Part shown: positions 47,246 to 57,160 of the stretch, in pieces | How positions within the stretch are numbered: position 1 is the stretch's first letter | Layout of the letters: every line of letters begins with the position of its first letter | From: Anaerobiospirillum sp. NML120449 | GTDB taxonomy: Bacteria > Pseudomonadota > Gammaproteobacteria > Enterobacterales > Succinivibrionaceae | NCBI RefSeq assembly: GCF_023051105.1 | Contig: NZ_JALKIL010000003.1 | Location: forward strand, 62,001-126,000 | DNA: 64,000 nucleotides | Direction: 5' to 3' | Notes under the pieces: model-generated | The model's database searches: none | What the model saw: the letters and a program-made list of their open reading frames with translations, nothing else | Told to the model about the DNA's origin: nothing | Made by a program: the position numbers and the translations under genes

Positions 47246-50200
47246 CTATACGCAGTCGTCATACTCATCAGCTGATGTGATCTCAAAGTCAGGGCATAAG
47301 GTCGGATCTGCAAGGGCAGCAGCCAGCTCCTCAGGACTGACCTCAGGGCGGGCCAGAGCGCTGCGGCGCTGTATGACACGTGCATACTCAGGATCAGTCT
47401 GAACCTGCTCGTCGCGAGCCTTTGCCCGCTCTTCAATGGCATCGGCCTTTACCAGAGCCTCGTCCTTGAGCTTGCGGCGCCCACCTGAGCGTACAGCCTG
47501 ACCACCGTCACCGGCTTTGGTCTTGCCTTTGGCCCCGGCCCTTGTTGTACCCTGGGTAGTACCTGCGGCAGCAGCTCTGGTTGAGCCCTTTGGTCTGCCC
47601 CTGCCTCTGCAAGCCGGTGTTGAACCAGCCTCCTGAGCATCAGCAGCGCTGTCAGCTTTCTTCTTGCGGCCACGGGTGCGCTTTACCACACTCTGGCCTG
47701 AAGCATCAGCATTATTATCAGCACTTACGGCTGCGCCAATGACTGCTGCGCCAGTATCAGCATCGCCATCAATACCGGATCCTGTACCGCCACCGGATCC
47801 TGTAGCAGCCCCAGATACTGCTGATGCATCAGCAGCCTCTGACTTTTTCCTGCGACCTCGTCTGGCCTTAACAGGCATATCGCTGCCCGCATCCGATACA
47901 GCACTGTCACCATCAGCACTGGCTGAAGGTGCAGCTGTATCTGAACAGGCTGCACTGGCTGCACTGGCCCCCTTTGGCTTACGGCCACTACGGGCTTTGA
48001 CCGGAGCGGCTTCGTCACTTATGACCTCAGTACTACCTCCGGCACTGGCACCTACGGCACCGGCACCTGCCGCTGCTTCAGCTGCGGTGGCAGTGGTGGC
48101 GGCGCTCTTGCGGCCCCTGCCTGCTGATGCCGTGGCACCTGAAGACTCAGATGCTGTTTTTTCTGCCTTGCTCTTGCGGGTGCGGGGCTTTTTGGCATTG
48201 AGTTCCATCTGCTCAGGGGTAATCATGTCCTCAAGGCTGTTTCTTAAGAACTCATCTGAGCAGGCCTCACGCAGGGCTTTCTGGTTTTCCTTTTCTACAG
48301 CACTGGACAGATTGAGGGCTTTACGGGCCTGAGCGGCACTGTCAACTATGGCATTGCGGCCCAATATCTCTCGAGTGCGACGACGCTCAACAGAAAAGCT
48401 GGTGAAGAGAGGATCAATATTGATGGCATGAATCTCAATATCCACCCCTGACAGATCCTCGCCTGGCCTGAAGTTCAGATGAGAACTGTTCTTAATGACC
48501 ACACGGCCAAAGATCTCCCTGATAACAGCAGATCCTGAGAGTATTGATTCAACTGAGGTTGAGGCTCTTACTCTGACGCGCGGGCCTTCAGGACCAAAAC
48601 CATGAAGGCTTACGCGTCTCCAGTCAAAGCCACGACCTGACAGGCAGCGCATCAGCCTGCTGTTATCAGCCTCTGAGCGATCACACTGCTCAGTTATAAC
48701 CTCATCATTGCTGTAAGTGACCAGACGGCCATCACTGTCAAAGACAAGGCCATAATCATCCTCAATGTCATCCAGTTCGCCAGCGTCCAGACTGTCATAA
48801 AACCTGTCCTCACCAGAGCCAAAGAATTCCCCAGCGTTAAAGACATCGCAGTTATCACCAATACCACTGGTGTAATAGGAGCCAGGGTCACTGTAAGCTC
48901 CGTCCCAATCAGTACATGCGCTGCTCCGGCATGCGCCGCTCCGGTATGCGCTGCTCCCGCATGCGCCTCCCTCTCTGGCGCCGCACCCGCTGGCAACGCC
49001 ACCGGCACAGCTGCCGGCGGCGGCGCCAGCTTCAGCTGAGGCCGGTGACAGCGCTGCGCCCTTAAAGCCGGTCGGGGTGCTCAGGGCTGTCATAAGAGCC
49101 TTTTCACCCAGATCGACCTTAAGAGGATCCTGACCACGACCTGCTCGTGAGCAGGCCAGCAGATAGAGGCTTACAGCTACGCGCAGCTGCCAGTCCAGAA
49201 AGGCATGATCCTCTTGCTGGTTATACTCCTGCATCAGCACCTGAGCTCCCAGATCCATTTCACGGAAGCACAGATAATAGCCCCGGGCAATAATGACGTC
49301 GGTGGCTGTTCTTATCAGTACCGGATATGGCTGGATAACAGTACTGGTCTCTGAAAGAGGGGGAGCGGCAATAAAGGACTGCAGAATTTCCATACCAAGG
49401 GCATTACTGTTGGACTCGGACTGACGGGAGAAAGGCCCGTAGATATACTCCTGCCAGCTGCTGTTAAGCACGGCCCAGGCACGGGTGCGATCCACAAAGA
49501 ATACGTAATTGCCGCTGACATAGACATCAGAATCACTGCGATTGATGCTCACACGGCGCAGCGCACTCTCAAAGAGCTCCTTCATCTCTCTGAGCTGCAG
49601 CTCAAGGCGCAGCTCATCAGTAAGCTCAGGCAGCTCCTTAAGCTCAGCATCTTCCTCATCCCCTGCAGCCGCATCAGCCCCTGCTGCACAGCTGTCGCTG
49701 CAGCAGCTGTCGGTACTTACAGCTTTCAAATCAGGCTGGCTATTATCCTGAGAGTCATTTTGCAAGTCATTGTGTTGCTCATTATGCAGATCATTGCTCT
49801 GGTCATCTGGCTGCTCAACAGGTAAATCATCCTGCAAATTATTTTGTAAATTATTTTGCTCAGATTCCTGTAAATCATCCTGCTCAGATTCCTGTAAATT
49901 ATCCTGCTCAGAATAGTGTGAGTTATTGTTCACACTGTTGTGCAAATCATCCGTCATAGTATTTTGTAAACAATTATGTAAAGCATGCTTCACATAATTT
50001 TGTGAGTCAGCTGATGAATCGTTCTGCAAACTGTTTTGCAAATCGTTTTGCAAATCATCTGTTTCATCACTTTGCTTAACGGACGCACAGCTTTGGGAGC
50101 TAATATTAGTTTCACTCTCATTCACACTCCCGTTCGCATTCTCAGTAATGCCTGACAGGCATGAATAAGCGCCAGCTGAGTGCTCGCTGCTCATAGATTG

Positions 50201-53200
50201 CTCAGCACTTTTGCTTACTTTATTTCCGGCCAGAGTACCATCAGTGCAGTCAACATCAGCAAAGTCAGTATCAGTGCAGGCAGCGTCATCACTGTTAATA
50301 CTCTGCAAATTATTTTGTGTATTGTTAAATGCACCATTTTTAGCTGCTTTATCAGCCGCAGGAAGACTGTCCATGCCGTCGTGGCTGCATGAGTCTGCAA
50401 GCTCCCCATTCCTGTCATTATGAGCGCCTGCAGCAACGGCTGCAGCATATGCATCAGCTGCGTCAGCTGCAGCAGCTGCCTGCGCTGCAACCACAGCCTT
50501 TTCTGCGTTTGCAGGAGCGGCTCTCATACCGCACAGCAGCTGAGTTTCCATATCAAGTATCTCGCAGTATTCGACCATGCTGTCGTCGGCATACTGCAGG
50601 AAAGTGTAATCACAATGTGAGCTGGAGGTCTTGTTATGCCTGGAGCTGTCAGCTGCAGTGCTGTCGATATTAATTTGTAAAGCATTATCAGCACTGTCAG
50701 CACTGTCAGCACTGCCTGATTCGGCCTTGTCATCACCTGAACTGCAGGTATTTACAGCTCTACTGCCAGTATGATTCTTGCCGCTACAAATGGCCTCACT
50801 GTCAGCCTCGTGAGCACCTCCGGCAATTTTTGCCGCCCCGTTTTGAACCTCTTCGCCCCCTGCTGATGAGACCTCAGAAGACCCGCAAAGGCTCTGTTTA
50901 CTGTCGCCATCACACACTTTATTTTCAGTTTTGTCTGCTATATTGCAGTTACTGCTCTCACTGCTGTCGGCTGACATGTTTTCCTTCTGCGCGGCCAGCA
51001 GGGCCTCAGGATCAATAAAGTCCCATTCATCAGCAATGGCGCTGTCACTGTCACTGTCACTGTCATTGTCAGCAGCGTCACAGGAATCATCAGCATCAGA
51101 GTCAGCGTCCATATTGTCACCACCCTGGGCACCTTTATCAGCCTCAGCTGAGGCTGCAGCTGCACCTGCTTGTGCCACAGAAGTGTCTGCTGCCAGGCCT
51201 GTGCAGTCTGACGGGGATGTATCGTCAACAGCTGAGCTCAGGCAGGACAGGTCTGCTGCTGCCAGGTCATCAATGCCTGAAAAATCATCGGCTCCCATGT
51301 CAGGATAACTGCCTTCCAGGTCCTCAGGATCAAAAGGAGCATCTGGATCAAAGTCCATTACCATATCTGTATCTGCAAGGCTTACAGCGTCCTTGCTGCC
51401 CGCCTGAGCGCCGCTTCCCTGTACGGCCTGCATGGCAGATGACGGAATGACCAGCTCAAACTCGTCATCCTCCATGTCAAAGGCAGCTTCGGGATCATCA
51501 GGGTCAGCGCTCATAGAGCTGTCAGGAGCCACCACACTGCCCGGCACCCTGGCATCAGCTGTACTGTTATCATGGCTGTCAAGGCCAGCTGAAAGACCGG
51601 TGGCGCCAGCCTCAGCGCCGCCTGCGGCAGCCCAGGCGCTGTCGGTGTCTGCGGCAGCGGCTGACGCGGATGCGGCAGTGTCTGCGTCGGCATTCAGGCC
51701 AGGCTCCTGGGCGTATGTTACTGAGTCAAGGGGCGTCTGTGCTGCTGCCAGAGCGCGCTGCCAGGCGGCAGCAGCGCATGATGGCGGAGCGTTAAGATCG
51801 ATATTGCAGGCCAGACCAAGGGCGTGCAGGCGGGACAGATCGTGCTTTATCTGGGTGCGCAGCATCAGGCCGCAGGCCAGCTGCTCACGGGTCAGATACT
51901 GAATAATGTACTGGGCGTGGACAGGCTCCCATACAGGCTGCTCCACGGCCTCCAGAAAGTCACACAGTCCTGATACCAGGGTGGGTACTACATGATCTGC
52001 AAGGCGCAGCTCCTGATATGGGAAAATCTGGGAGATAACAGCTGTGGTATGAGAGCAGAAATGCCTGAAGACCTCCACGCCATATCTTTCAATACGATCG
52101 TGATACTGATAATCAGACAGACTGTCATGAAAAGTGGCTGTCCAGGGATTAAGACGCTCGCACTGGGCGCGGTAGCGCACATAGAGCATGTGAGCTCCTG
52201 TGTTTTCACAGAACTGGCTTAAACTTACGGTGCCACAGGCAGCATCATAACGCTGACCATTATCTGAGCAGATTTCGTATTCATAAGGAATGCGCCAGAG
52301 CTGATGGGCAAAGCAGATCATGATAAGAGACAGCTGTACTATTACCTGAAGCTGCTCATGATCATAGCGGCCCAGTGAGGCCTGCACGGCCTGATGGTAC
52401 AGGCTCTGACACAGAGGGCCAAAATGCTCTTTTTTAAAGGCATTGAGCACACCATCACTGTTGTGGTCGCGGTTAACTGAGAGTTCACTGAATCCTGCTG
52501 TTCTGACCATGATGTTGGAGCGGCAGCGGTTTAAGGCCTCCTCATGCCAGCGCGCCCATTCATCATCTGAGGCAGCCATGCCCACCATGGGACCGAGCAC
52601 TCTTGAGGTGGCAAGGCGGCGCATATCCAGGCTGTCGCCGCAAAATGGTCTGCCCTTTTTACCCACACGTTCAAGCTCAGGGAGCATAAAGATACCCTGG
52701 CCCTGTCCCATGCCTGCAAATGCGTCGCTGCCCCATGCGCCGCTGCCCCATGCGCCGCTGCCCCATGCGCCGCTGTCCCATGCTCCACCGGCACAGGTGG
52801 TGCCGCCATACGCTGCTGCGGGCAGGGCCCCGGCTGGCTGATTTCCATAAGGCTGAGCCCCTGGCTGAAGCTCACTGTCGTACAGGGCAGTGGCTCCCAT
52901 GCTGCTCAGAGCTTTGCCCCAGGCCGAGGCTGTTACCTGGGGATAGCAGTTGCCTGTTCCCGTACCCCATAAGGTGCGTGCCAGATTACAGGCCTCCTTA
53001 CCTGTAAGCTCCAGCCATTTGTGAGTGCTCTCAGGCCTGCTGCCAGCGGCTTTGCTGCCGGCTGCAGCGCCTGTGCCTGCACGGCCTTTTGCTGCTACGT
53101 GAGCCGCCGGGGAGGCAAGCCAGGTGCTGCCACTGGCATTATGCTCGTAATAATCAAGGCCCGTAGCCTGACGGGCCAGCAGGTCGGCGCTTATCTGGCC

Positions 53201-54490
53201 GGGAAGCTCACTGTTGTGCAGTACGGAAATAAAGTCGTTGAGCTCATGGTGCAAATCATTGAGCTCATAACCGGCACAGTCCCACCTGCTCTCCCAGTCA
53301 CTCTCATGAATAATGCCCTCATATTCGTCATTATCAAACATAAGAGCTGTGCACCAGCTGCTGTTATACATGGCAAGCTCAGTGGAATCTCCGCAGATAA
53401 GGCCAGGCTGGGAGCACTGATAGCCTTTAAACACCCTGCAGCTCTCACCGGACCCTTCAGGGCGACTGCCCACAGCAAAAAAGCGCCAGTTGCGGCTGTC
53501 TTCAATCTCCTCATCAGCCCCGTCAGCGCCATCAGCCGTGCTGCCCGCAGCGCTGCCTGCAGCGGCGCCGGGCTGCGCATCCGGGGCACGGCCACGGCTG
53601 CGGGCACGTCCTGATGAAGTGCTGTCCCTGGCGCTGCTGTCTCTTACGCTGCTGTCCATGTCCTCTTCAGCGCCGCCCTCACTGTCCTCATCAGCATCGC
53701 TCTGCTGAGCCTGGCGGGCTGCCTGAGCGCTCAGGGATTTTAAGATAGTGCTGCTTTTGACCAGACTGGCAGACAAAGTGCCATAGACCTCAAGGGCGGT
53801 ATTGGCAAGGCGCAGGGAGCGACGCAGCATATCAGCCCTGTCCATGGCACAGCGCGTCAGCTCCACAGGCAGGGGGCCGCACTGACGGACCAGCATGCGG
53901 ATAAGAGGCATGAGCAGCAGAGCTCTTTCCTCAGGATTGCCCTGAAAGCTGCGCAGCAGGACAGCTATTTCACCCTGACAGTGATCGATTAACTGCTGAT
54001 CACTTAAGACCTCAAAGCGTACCCAGCCATCTTCGGCAAAGGCATAACTCGGACGCATCAGCGCAGCATCAAGCTCACCTGTGCCCTGCTGCGAGGCATT
54101 AAGGCATAAGGGAGCGGCCCCGTCGTCTCTGACCTCATCCCAGCTGTCATCAAGCATATAAAGACCGCCCGGCTGCACGCCCGGGCTGGCCCCTCCAGCA
54201 ACCGTCCCTGTGCCGCCTTTAGCGGCGCCCGCACCATAACCCGCACCAGTTGCTGTGCCGAAGTTAGCGGCACCCGCGCCCTGGCCATAAGCTGCGCCTG
54301 ATCCGGCCGGCTGTCCGTATTGTGCGCCACCGGCGCCTTGCTGACCATGTGGGCAAGGCTCTGCAGATTTCTGCCTTGCGGCTTTATGACCATGGCGTCC
54401 TTCCATGGCAGCTCCCTTGCGCTCAAAAAATGACGCCCATACCTGACTCATGGACGCCATTCGCTGCTCTATCCAGCTGACACTGCGCAT
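47246..54490 (-). CDS. 2414-aa MobH/TraI_2-like protein with broken HD motif, Q/N-rich segment and AT-hook tail
   Basis: Residues ~620-900 follow the order of the TraI_2 domain of MobH-type relaxases (SXT/R391 TraI): a His-containing segment, LIMICFAHQLWRIPYE where the family has LLHDVGKP, then SLSQFCENTGAHMLYVRYR matching SLHDWAHRHEIDRYFIRWR, then GLMLRTQIKHDL matching LMLRADQESVSRDL. The HD metal motif is thus H-Q. Around 1630-1720, VSINRSDSDVYVSGNYVFFVD resembles the TraI_2_C part (KVNEPGAKVWHLNQGVF). The rest is low-complexity: Ala/Gly at 40-110, acidic at 950-1250, Q/N-rich near 1470-1580. The last ~350 residues carry AT-hook-like clusters (SGRKPKGA, ARRGRRKKS, TRGRKKKA, RGRGRPKGS), suggesting DNA binding. 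ATG 54490 follows GGGAGA. No other conjugation gene is seen. The MobH link is from remembered sequences and is tentative. Confidence 0.45.
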   Translation of the reverse strand: MRSVSWIEQRMASMSQVWASFFERKGAAMEGRHGHKAARQKSAEPCPHGQQGAGGAQYGQPAGSGAAYGQGAGAANFGTATGAGYGAGAAKGGTGTVAGGASPGVQPGGLYMLDDSWDEVRDDGAAPLCLNASQQGTGELDAALMRPSYAFAEDGWVRFEVLSDQQLIDHCQGEIAVLLRSFQGNPEERALLLMPLIRMLVRQCGPLPVELTRCAMDRADMLRRSLRLANTALEVYGTLSASLVKSSTILKSLSAQAARQAQQSDADEDSEGGAEEDMDSSVRDSSARDSTSSGRARSRGRAPDAQPGAAAGSAAGSTADGADGADEEIEDSRNWRFFAVGSRPEGSGESCRVFKGYQCSQPGLICGDSTELAMYNSSWCTALMFDNDEYEGIIHESDWESRWDCAGYELNDLHHELNDFISVLHNSELPGQISADLLARQATGLDYYEHNASGSTWLASPAAHVAAKGRAGTGAAAGSKAAGSRPESTHKWLELTGKEACNLARTLWGTGTGNCYPQVTASAWGKALSSMGATALYDSELQPGAQPYGNQPAGALPAAAYGGTTCAGGAWDSGAWGSGAWGSGAWGSDAFAGMGQGQGIFMLPELERVGKKGRPFCGDSLDMRRLATSRVLGPMVGMAASDDEWARWHEEALNRCRSNIMVRTAGFSELSVNRDHNSDGVLNAFKKEHFGPLCQSLYHQAVQASLGRYDHEQLQVIVQLSLIMICFAHQLWRIPYEYEICSDNGQRYDAACGTVSLSQFCENTGAHMLYVRYRAQCERLNPWTATFHDSLSDYQYHDRIERYGVEVFRHFCSHTTAVISQIFPYQELRLADHVVPTLVSGLCDFLEAVEQPVWEPVHAQYIIQYLTREQLACGLMLRTQIKHDLSRLHALGLACNIDLNAPPSCAAAAWQRALAAAQTPLDSVTYAQEPGLNADADTAASASAAAADTDSAWAAAGGAEAGATGLSAGLDSHDNSTADARVPGSVVAPDSSMSADPDDPEAAFDMEDDEFELVIPSSAMQAVQGSGAQAGSKDAVSLADTDMVMDFDPDAPFDPEDLEGSYPDMGADDFSGIDDLAAADLSCLSSAVDDTSPSDCTGLAADTSVAQAGAAAASAEADKGAQGGDNMDADSDADDSCDAADNDSDSDSDSAIADEWDFIDPEALLAAQKENMSADSSESSNCNIADKTENKVCDGDSKQSLCGSSEVSSAGGEEVQNGAAKIAGGAHEADSEAICSGKNHTGSRAVNTCSSGDDKAESGSADSADSADNALQINIDSTAADSSRHNKTSSSHCDYTFLQYADDSMVEYCEILDMETQLLCGMRAAPANAEKAVVAAQAAAAADAADAYAAAVAAGAHNDRNGELADSCSHDGMDSLPAADKAAKNGAFNNTQNNLQSINSDDAACTDTDFADVDCTDGTLAGNKVSKSAEQSMSSEHSAGAYSCLSGITENANGSVNESETNISSQSCASVKQSDETDDLQNDLQNSLQNDSSADSQNYVKHALHNCLQNTMTDDLHNSVNNNSHYSEQDNLQESEQDDLQESEQNNLQNNLQDDLPVEQPDDQSNDLHNEQHNDLQNDSQDNSQPDLKAVSTDSCCSDSCAAGADAAAGDEEDAELKELPELTDELRLELQLREMKELFESALRRVSINRSDSDVYVSGNYVFFVDRTRAWAVLNSSWQEYIYGPFSRQSESNSNALGMEILQSFIAAPPLSETSTVIQPYPVLIRTATDVIIARGYYLCFREMDLGAQVLMQEYNQQEDHAFLDWQLRVAVSLYLLACSRAGRGQDPLKVDLGEKALMTALSTPTGFKGAALSPASAEAGAAAGSCAGGVASGCGAREGGACGSSAYRSGACRSSACTDWDGAYSDPGSYYTSGIGDNCDVFNAGEFFGSGEDRFYDSLDAGELDDIEDDYGLVFDSDGRLVTYSNDEVITEQCDRSEADNSRLMRCLSGRGFDWRRVSLHGFGPEGPRVRVRASTSVESILSGSAVIREIFGRVVIKNSSHLNFRPGEDLSGVDIEIHAINIDPLFTSFSVERRRTREILGRNAIVDSAAQARKALNLSSAVEKENQKALREACSDEFLRNSLEDMITPEQMELNAKKPRTRKSKAEKTASESSGATASAGRGRKSAATTATAAEAAAGAGAVGASAGGSTEVISDEAAPVKARSGRKPKGASAASAACSDTAAPSASADGDSAVSDAGSDMPVKARRGRRKKSEAADASAVSGAATGSGGGTGSGIDGDADTGAAVIGAAVSADNNADASGQSVVKRTRGRKKKADSAADAQEAGSTPACRGRGRPKGSTRAAAAGTTQGTTRAGAKGKTKAGDGGQAVRSGGRRKLKDEALVKADAIEERAKARDEQVQTDPEYARVIQRRSALARPEVSPEELAAALADPTLCPDFEITSADEYDDCV
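49740..50075 (-). repeat. Q/N-rich repeats in the 2414-aa protein
   Basis: Degenerate units such as NNLQ, DDLQESEQ, NDLQN and HNCLQN repeat over about 110 residues. At DNA level this is a local AT-rich island of CAAATCATTTTG-like repeats within GC-rich neighbours. Composition resembles prion-like or coiled-coil Q/N segments. Confidence 0.8.
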
Positions 54491-54963
54491 AGCTGTTCTC
54501 CCTGTCTGTTATCTCAACTGTTATCTCAAAAGATAAAAAAAGGTAAATCTCACTTCAGGCTGCCGTCGGACGGTCAGCCTGTAATCCAGGCCCTGAAAGC
54601 AGGGCCACTGTTATCTTCAGTCCCGGTGAGGACCGGCAAGTACAGGCACGCTCCTGCTGTGCTGGCAGCAGGCAGGCACCATTACTGTTATCAAAGGACC
54701 TGTCCTGCCTGTCCGGCCGCCCGGACAGGTACCTTACCTGCCTGATAAGACCGGCCCTTTACTGCCTGCAAAGCTGGCGCTTTGGTCACCTGCAGAGCCA
54801 GCGCCTGTAGCGCCTGCTGTCCCGGCTCTTTGGGTGCCTGCAAGACCAGACAAGTGGCAGCTGCAGCTACGGGCCATTTAATGCCTGCCGGGCCTGTTTC
54901 TATCCGCAGGACAGTGCCTGTATCTGCCCCCGTTCGGGCTTTATTACCATGCGCCCAGTGCTC
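54491..54963. other. Intergenic region with hairpins
   Basis: Between two minus-strand giant genes. Hairpins GGCCCTG/CAGGGCC (54589-54606) and CCTGTCCGG/CCGGACAGG (54708-54729) are perfect but lack a T tract. The first 50 nt next to the 2414-aa gene are A-rich, possibly part of its leader. No gene seen. Confidence 0.5.
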
Positions 54964-57051
54964 TTATGAGCTCAGGGCCTGGTCGTGGCTGTCCAGAGCG
55001 CTGCGCTCCTGAGCCTGAGCGGCCTCGTCAGCTGCTGCAGCTGCGCCCGGGCGGGTGACCGCAGCCAGCATAATGGCGCGGCGCCCGCCATTGCCATTGT
55101 GAAAATCAAGCTGACGCTGAGGACTTTCACGCAAACTGAGCTCTTCGCTGACACGGCTAAGACGTAATGGGTCAGTAACGGCCTGCAAATCAGCTACCGC
55201 CTGAGGATTAAGATCACGATAAGGCATAGCAGGAGGCAATGAGCTCAGGCTGTAACCCCAGCTGCTGCCACTGCCGGGCAAGCCGGTACCTGCAGGTGCA
55301 TAAGGGTCAGGGGCTGCTGCCTGTGCAGCTCCTGCTACCGGAGCTGAGTGAGTATTAGCCCGGCCATGAGGCACAGCCATGCGGGCTGGCGAATAAGCCG
55401 TAACAGCCGGTAAGCCCGGGATGTAAGTCCTGGCTGCCTTTATGCCCGGAAAGCCCGGCACTGCCTTCATGTATGCCCCCTGACTCTCCGCTGCTGCAGC
55501 GGCGGCTGCAGCTGCGGTTGCAGCCACTGTTGCAACTCCTGATGGAGCCACTGTTGCAGCTGCTGTGGCAGTAGCTGCTGGAGCTCTGACCTTTGCTGTG
55601 CTCACAGTATCGCTCCTTGCAGAGTCTGCGGCATCAGCCGGGGCCACTGCAGCACCTGGAGCTGCTGCAGCTGCCGCTGTCACAGACTGTGCCGGAGCTG
55701 TACCGCCATGAGTCTGGGCAGGCGGAGCGCCATTGAGGCTTGCGTCGCTTTGGGAGTAAGAGGCCATGCTGCCCTCATAACTGCCGTAGGCAGCAGGGGC
55801 AGTGCCTGGTGCAGGTACCCCGTCATTAACAGCTGAATGAACATGATCCCAGGACATGAACAGATAGGGCTGCTTATCGGTGGTGAGATCGAGATTTGAC
55901 CAGTCATGTATCCTTGAGAGCAGGGCACTGCGGTTATATACGCGTCTGATAATGCGTCCGGTATCAAAGGCTATGGCATTGCTGCGCAGCTCCATGAGAT
56001 TGCGGGGATTTTTGCGTATGGGAAAGGACTCCTGATAAACATCAATTATCACTTCATCGCCTGTCTGGCCTGGGCCATGCTGGCCCGCACCAGCGGCTGT
56101 CTGGCCTGAGCCTGCTGCTGTGGCACCCGGCGCAGCGGCGCCATCTGCATTTAAGGCAGTGGCCGGAGCCGGGGCGGTGACGGCTGAATAAACATTACGG
56201 TCATTTTCCGAGATGGTTGCGTATGCGCCGGCTAGACCGGCGGCGGTGGTGCTGACCGGGGATTCAGCAGCCGGGTCCAGAGCAGAGTTATTACGGGCAT
56301 TGATGCGCTGCCACAGAGCAGCGGCCTCACGCTCACGTGAGGCTGCATCACCATGGGCAAAGTCAGCAGCCTGAGCCTCGCCTATGACATGCAGACGCCA
56401 CCATGGGGTAGATCCGCCCTGATCATCTGGCGGGGTATAGCCTTTGGCACCTGGTACCCCAAGGCCGGCAGCGGCCTCTTCCATGTCCTCACTTGAAGGC
56501 ACAGCTCCGTTCCATGGCTGCACACGGCGCTGCGGGCTGCGGGCCTGAACAGCACAGTAATGCGCTTCTACTCCTGCAGCGCCCGCGCCCCTTTCATCAG
56601 CACAGTCCCCATCCCACAGGGCATTTTGCACCACGGCATCACCATTAAAATCAGCCCCTGCTTTATGGACACCACCACTCATATCCGCCTCATCAGCGCC
56701 CATTAAAGTACTCATCAGAGCATAGTCAGGGGCATTGGCACTGGCGGCGGCACTTTCAGGCAGGCCCAGAGCCACACCGGCTGCCAGCATGGCAGCCACG
56801 GCTGCCTGAGCATGGCTGCCATGCGGGCCATGAATGTCGTGCGGGCCATGGCTGGCGTGATATGCAACGCCCTCAGCCCTATACCCGGCAAGACTGTCAG
56901 CGAGGCGGTCAGCTGGGCGGTCAGCCTGGTTGTCATCGCGGCGGTCAGCCTGTCGGTCAGCTCGTGGGTCTGAATCCCTGAAAGGAGCTGTGATTTTTAA
57001 GGATCCGGCTGCAGCCGGGGCCATATTGTTATTGAGATTGTGCTCTTGCAT
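54964..57051 (-). CDS. Hypothetical 695-aa low-complexity protein
   Basis: No family is recognised. The frame is open to 57261, overlapping the preceding gene by 100 nt, but CATAAGGA lies 7 nt before ATG 57051, so I start there. Three parts look folded: PWWRLHVIGEAQAADFAHGD with EREAAALWQRINARNN; VIIDVYQESFPIRKNPRNL followed by FDTGRIIRRVYNRSALLSRI and YLFMSWDHVHSA; and the last ~90 residues (MPYRDLNPQAVADLQAV, LRLSRVSEELSLRES). Between them is Ala/Gly/Pro/Thr-rich linker. Near the N-terminus an arginine/aspartate repeat (RADRQADRRDD) precedes a hydrophobic Ala-rich stretch ending in ALGLPES; similar wording occurs in the next gene upstream. It is probably co-transcribed with that gene. Confidence 0.55.
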   Translation of the reverse strand: MQEHNLNNNMAPAAAGSLKITAPFRDSDPRADRQADRRDDNQADRPADRLADSLAGYRAEGVAYHASHGPHDIHGPHGSHAQAAVAAMLAAGVALGLPESAAASANAPDYALMSTLMGADEADMSGGVHKAGADFNGDAVVQNALWDGDCADERGAGAAGVEAHYCAVQARSPQRRVQPWNGAVPSSEDMEEAAAGLGVPGAKGYTPPDDQGGSTPWWRLHVIGEAQAADFAHGDAASREREAAALWQRINARNNSALDPAAESPVSTTAAGLAGAYATISENDRNVYSAVTAPAPATALNADGAAAPGATAAGSGQTAAGAGQHGPGQTGDEVIIDVYQESFPIRKNPRNLMELRSNAIAFDTGRIIRRVYNRSALLSRIHDWSNLDLTTDKQPYLFMSWDHVHSAVNDGVPAPGTAPAAYGSYEGSMASYSQSDASLNGAPPAQTHGGTAPAQSVTAAAAAAPGAAVAPADAADSARSDTVSTAKVRAPAATATAAATVAPSGVATVAATAAAAAAAAAESQGAYMKAVPGFPGIKAARTYIPGLPAVTAYSPARMAVPHGRANTHSAPVAGAAQAAAPDPYAPAGTGLPGSGSSWGYSLSSLPPAMPYRDLNPQAVADLQAVTDPLRLSRVSEELSLRESPQRQLDFHNGNGGRRAIMLAAVTRPGAAAAADEAAQAQERSALDSHDQALSS

Positions 57052-57160
57052 AGTGCTGTCCTTATGTTGTGACCATGAAGGTAGTGAATAAAGGTTTTCC
57101 TGGGAGCTGCTGCGTAATTGCCCGTGGACACTGCCAGGGGCAGCCGGACGGGTTCCGGGC

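Noticed and set aside
47246-54490. Calling the region an integrative conjugative element
   Set aside because: Only one relaxase-like gene, with a degenerate motif; no integrase, coupling protein, type IV secretion genes or attachment sites are visible.
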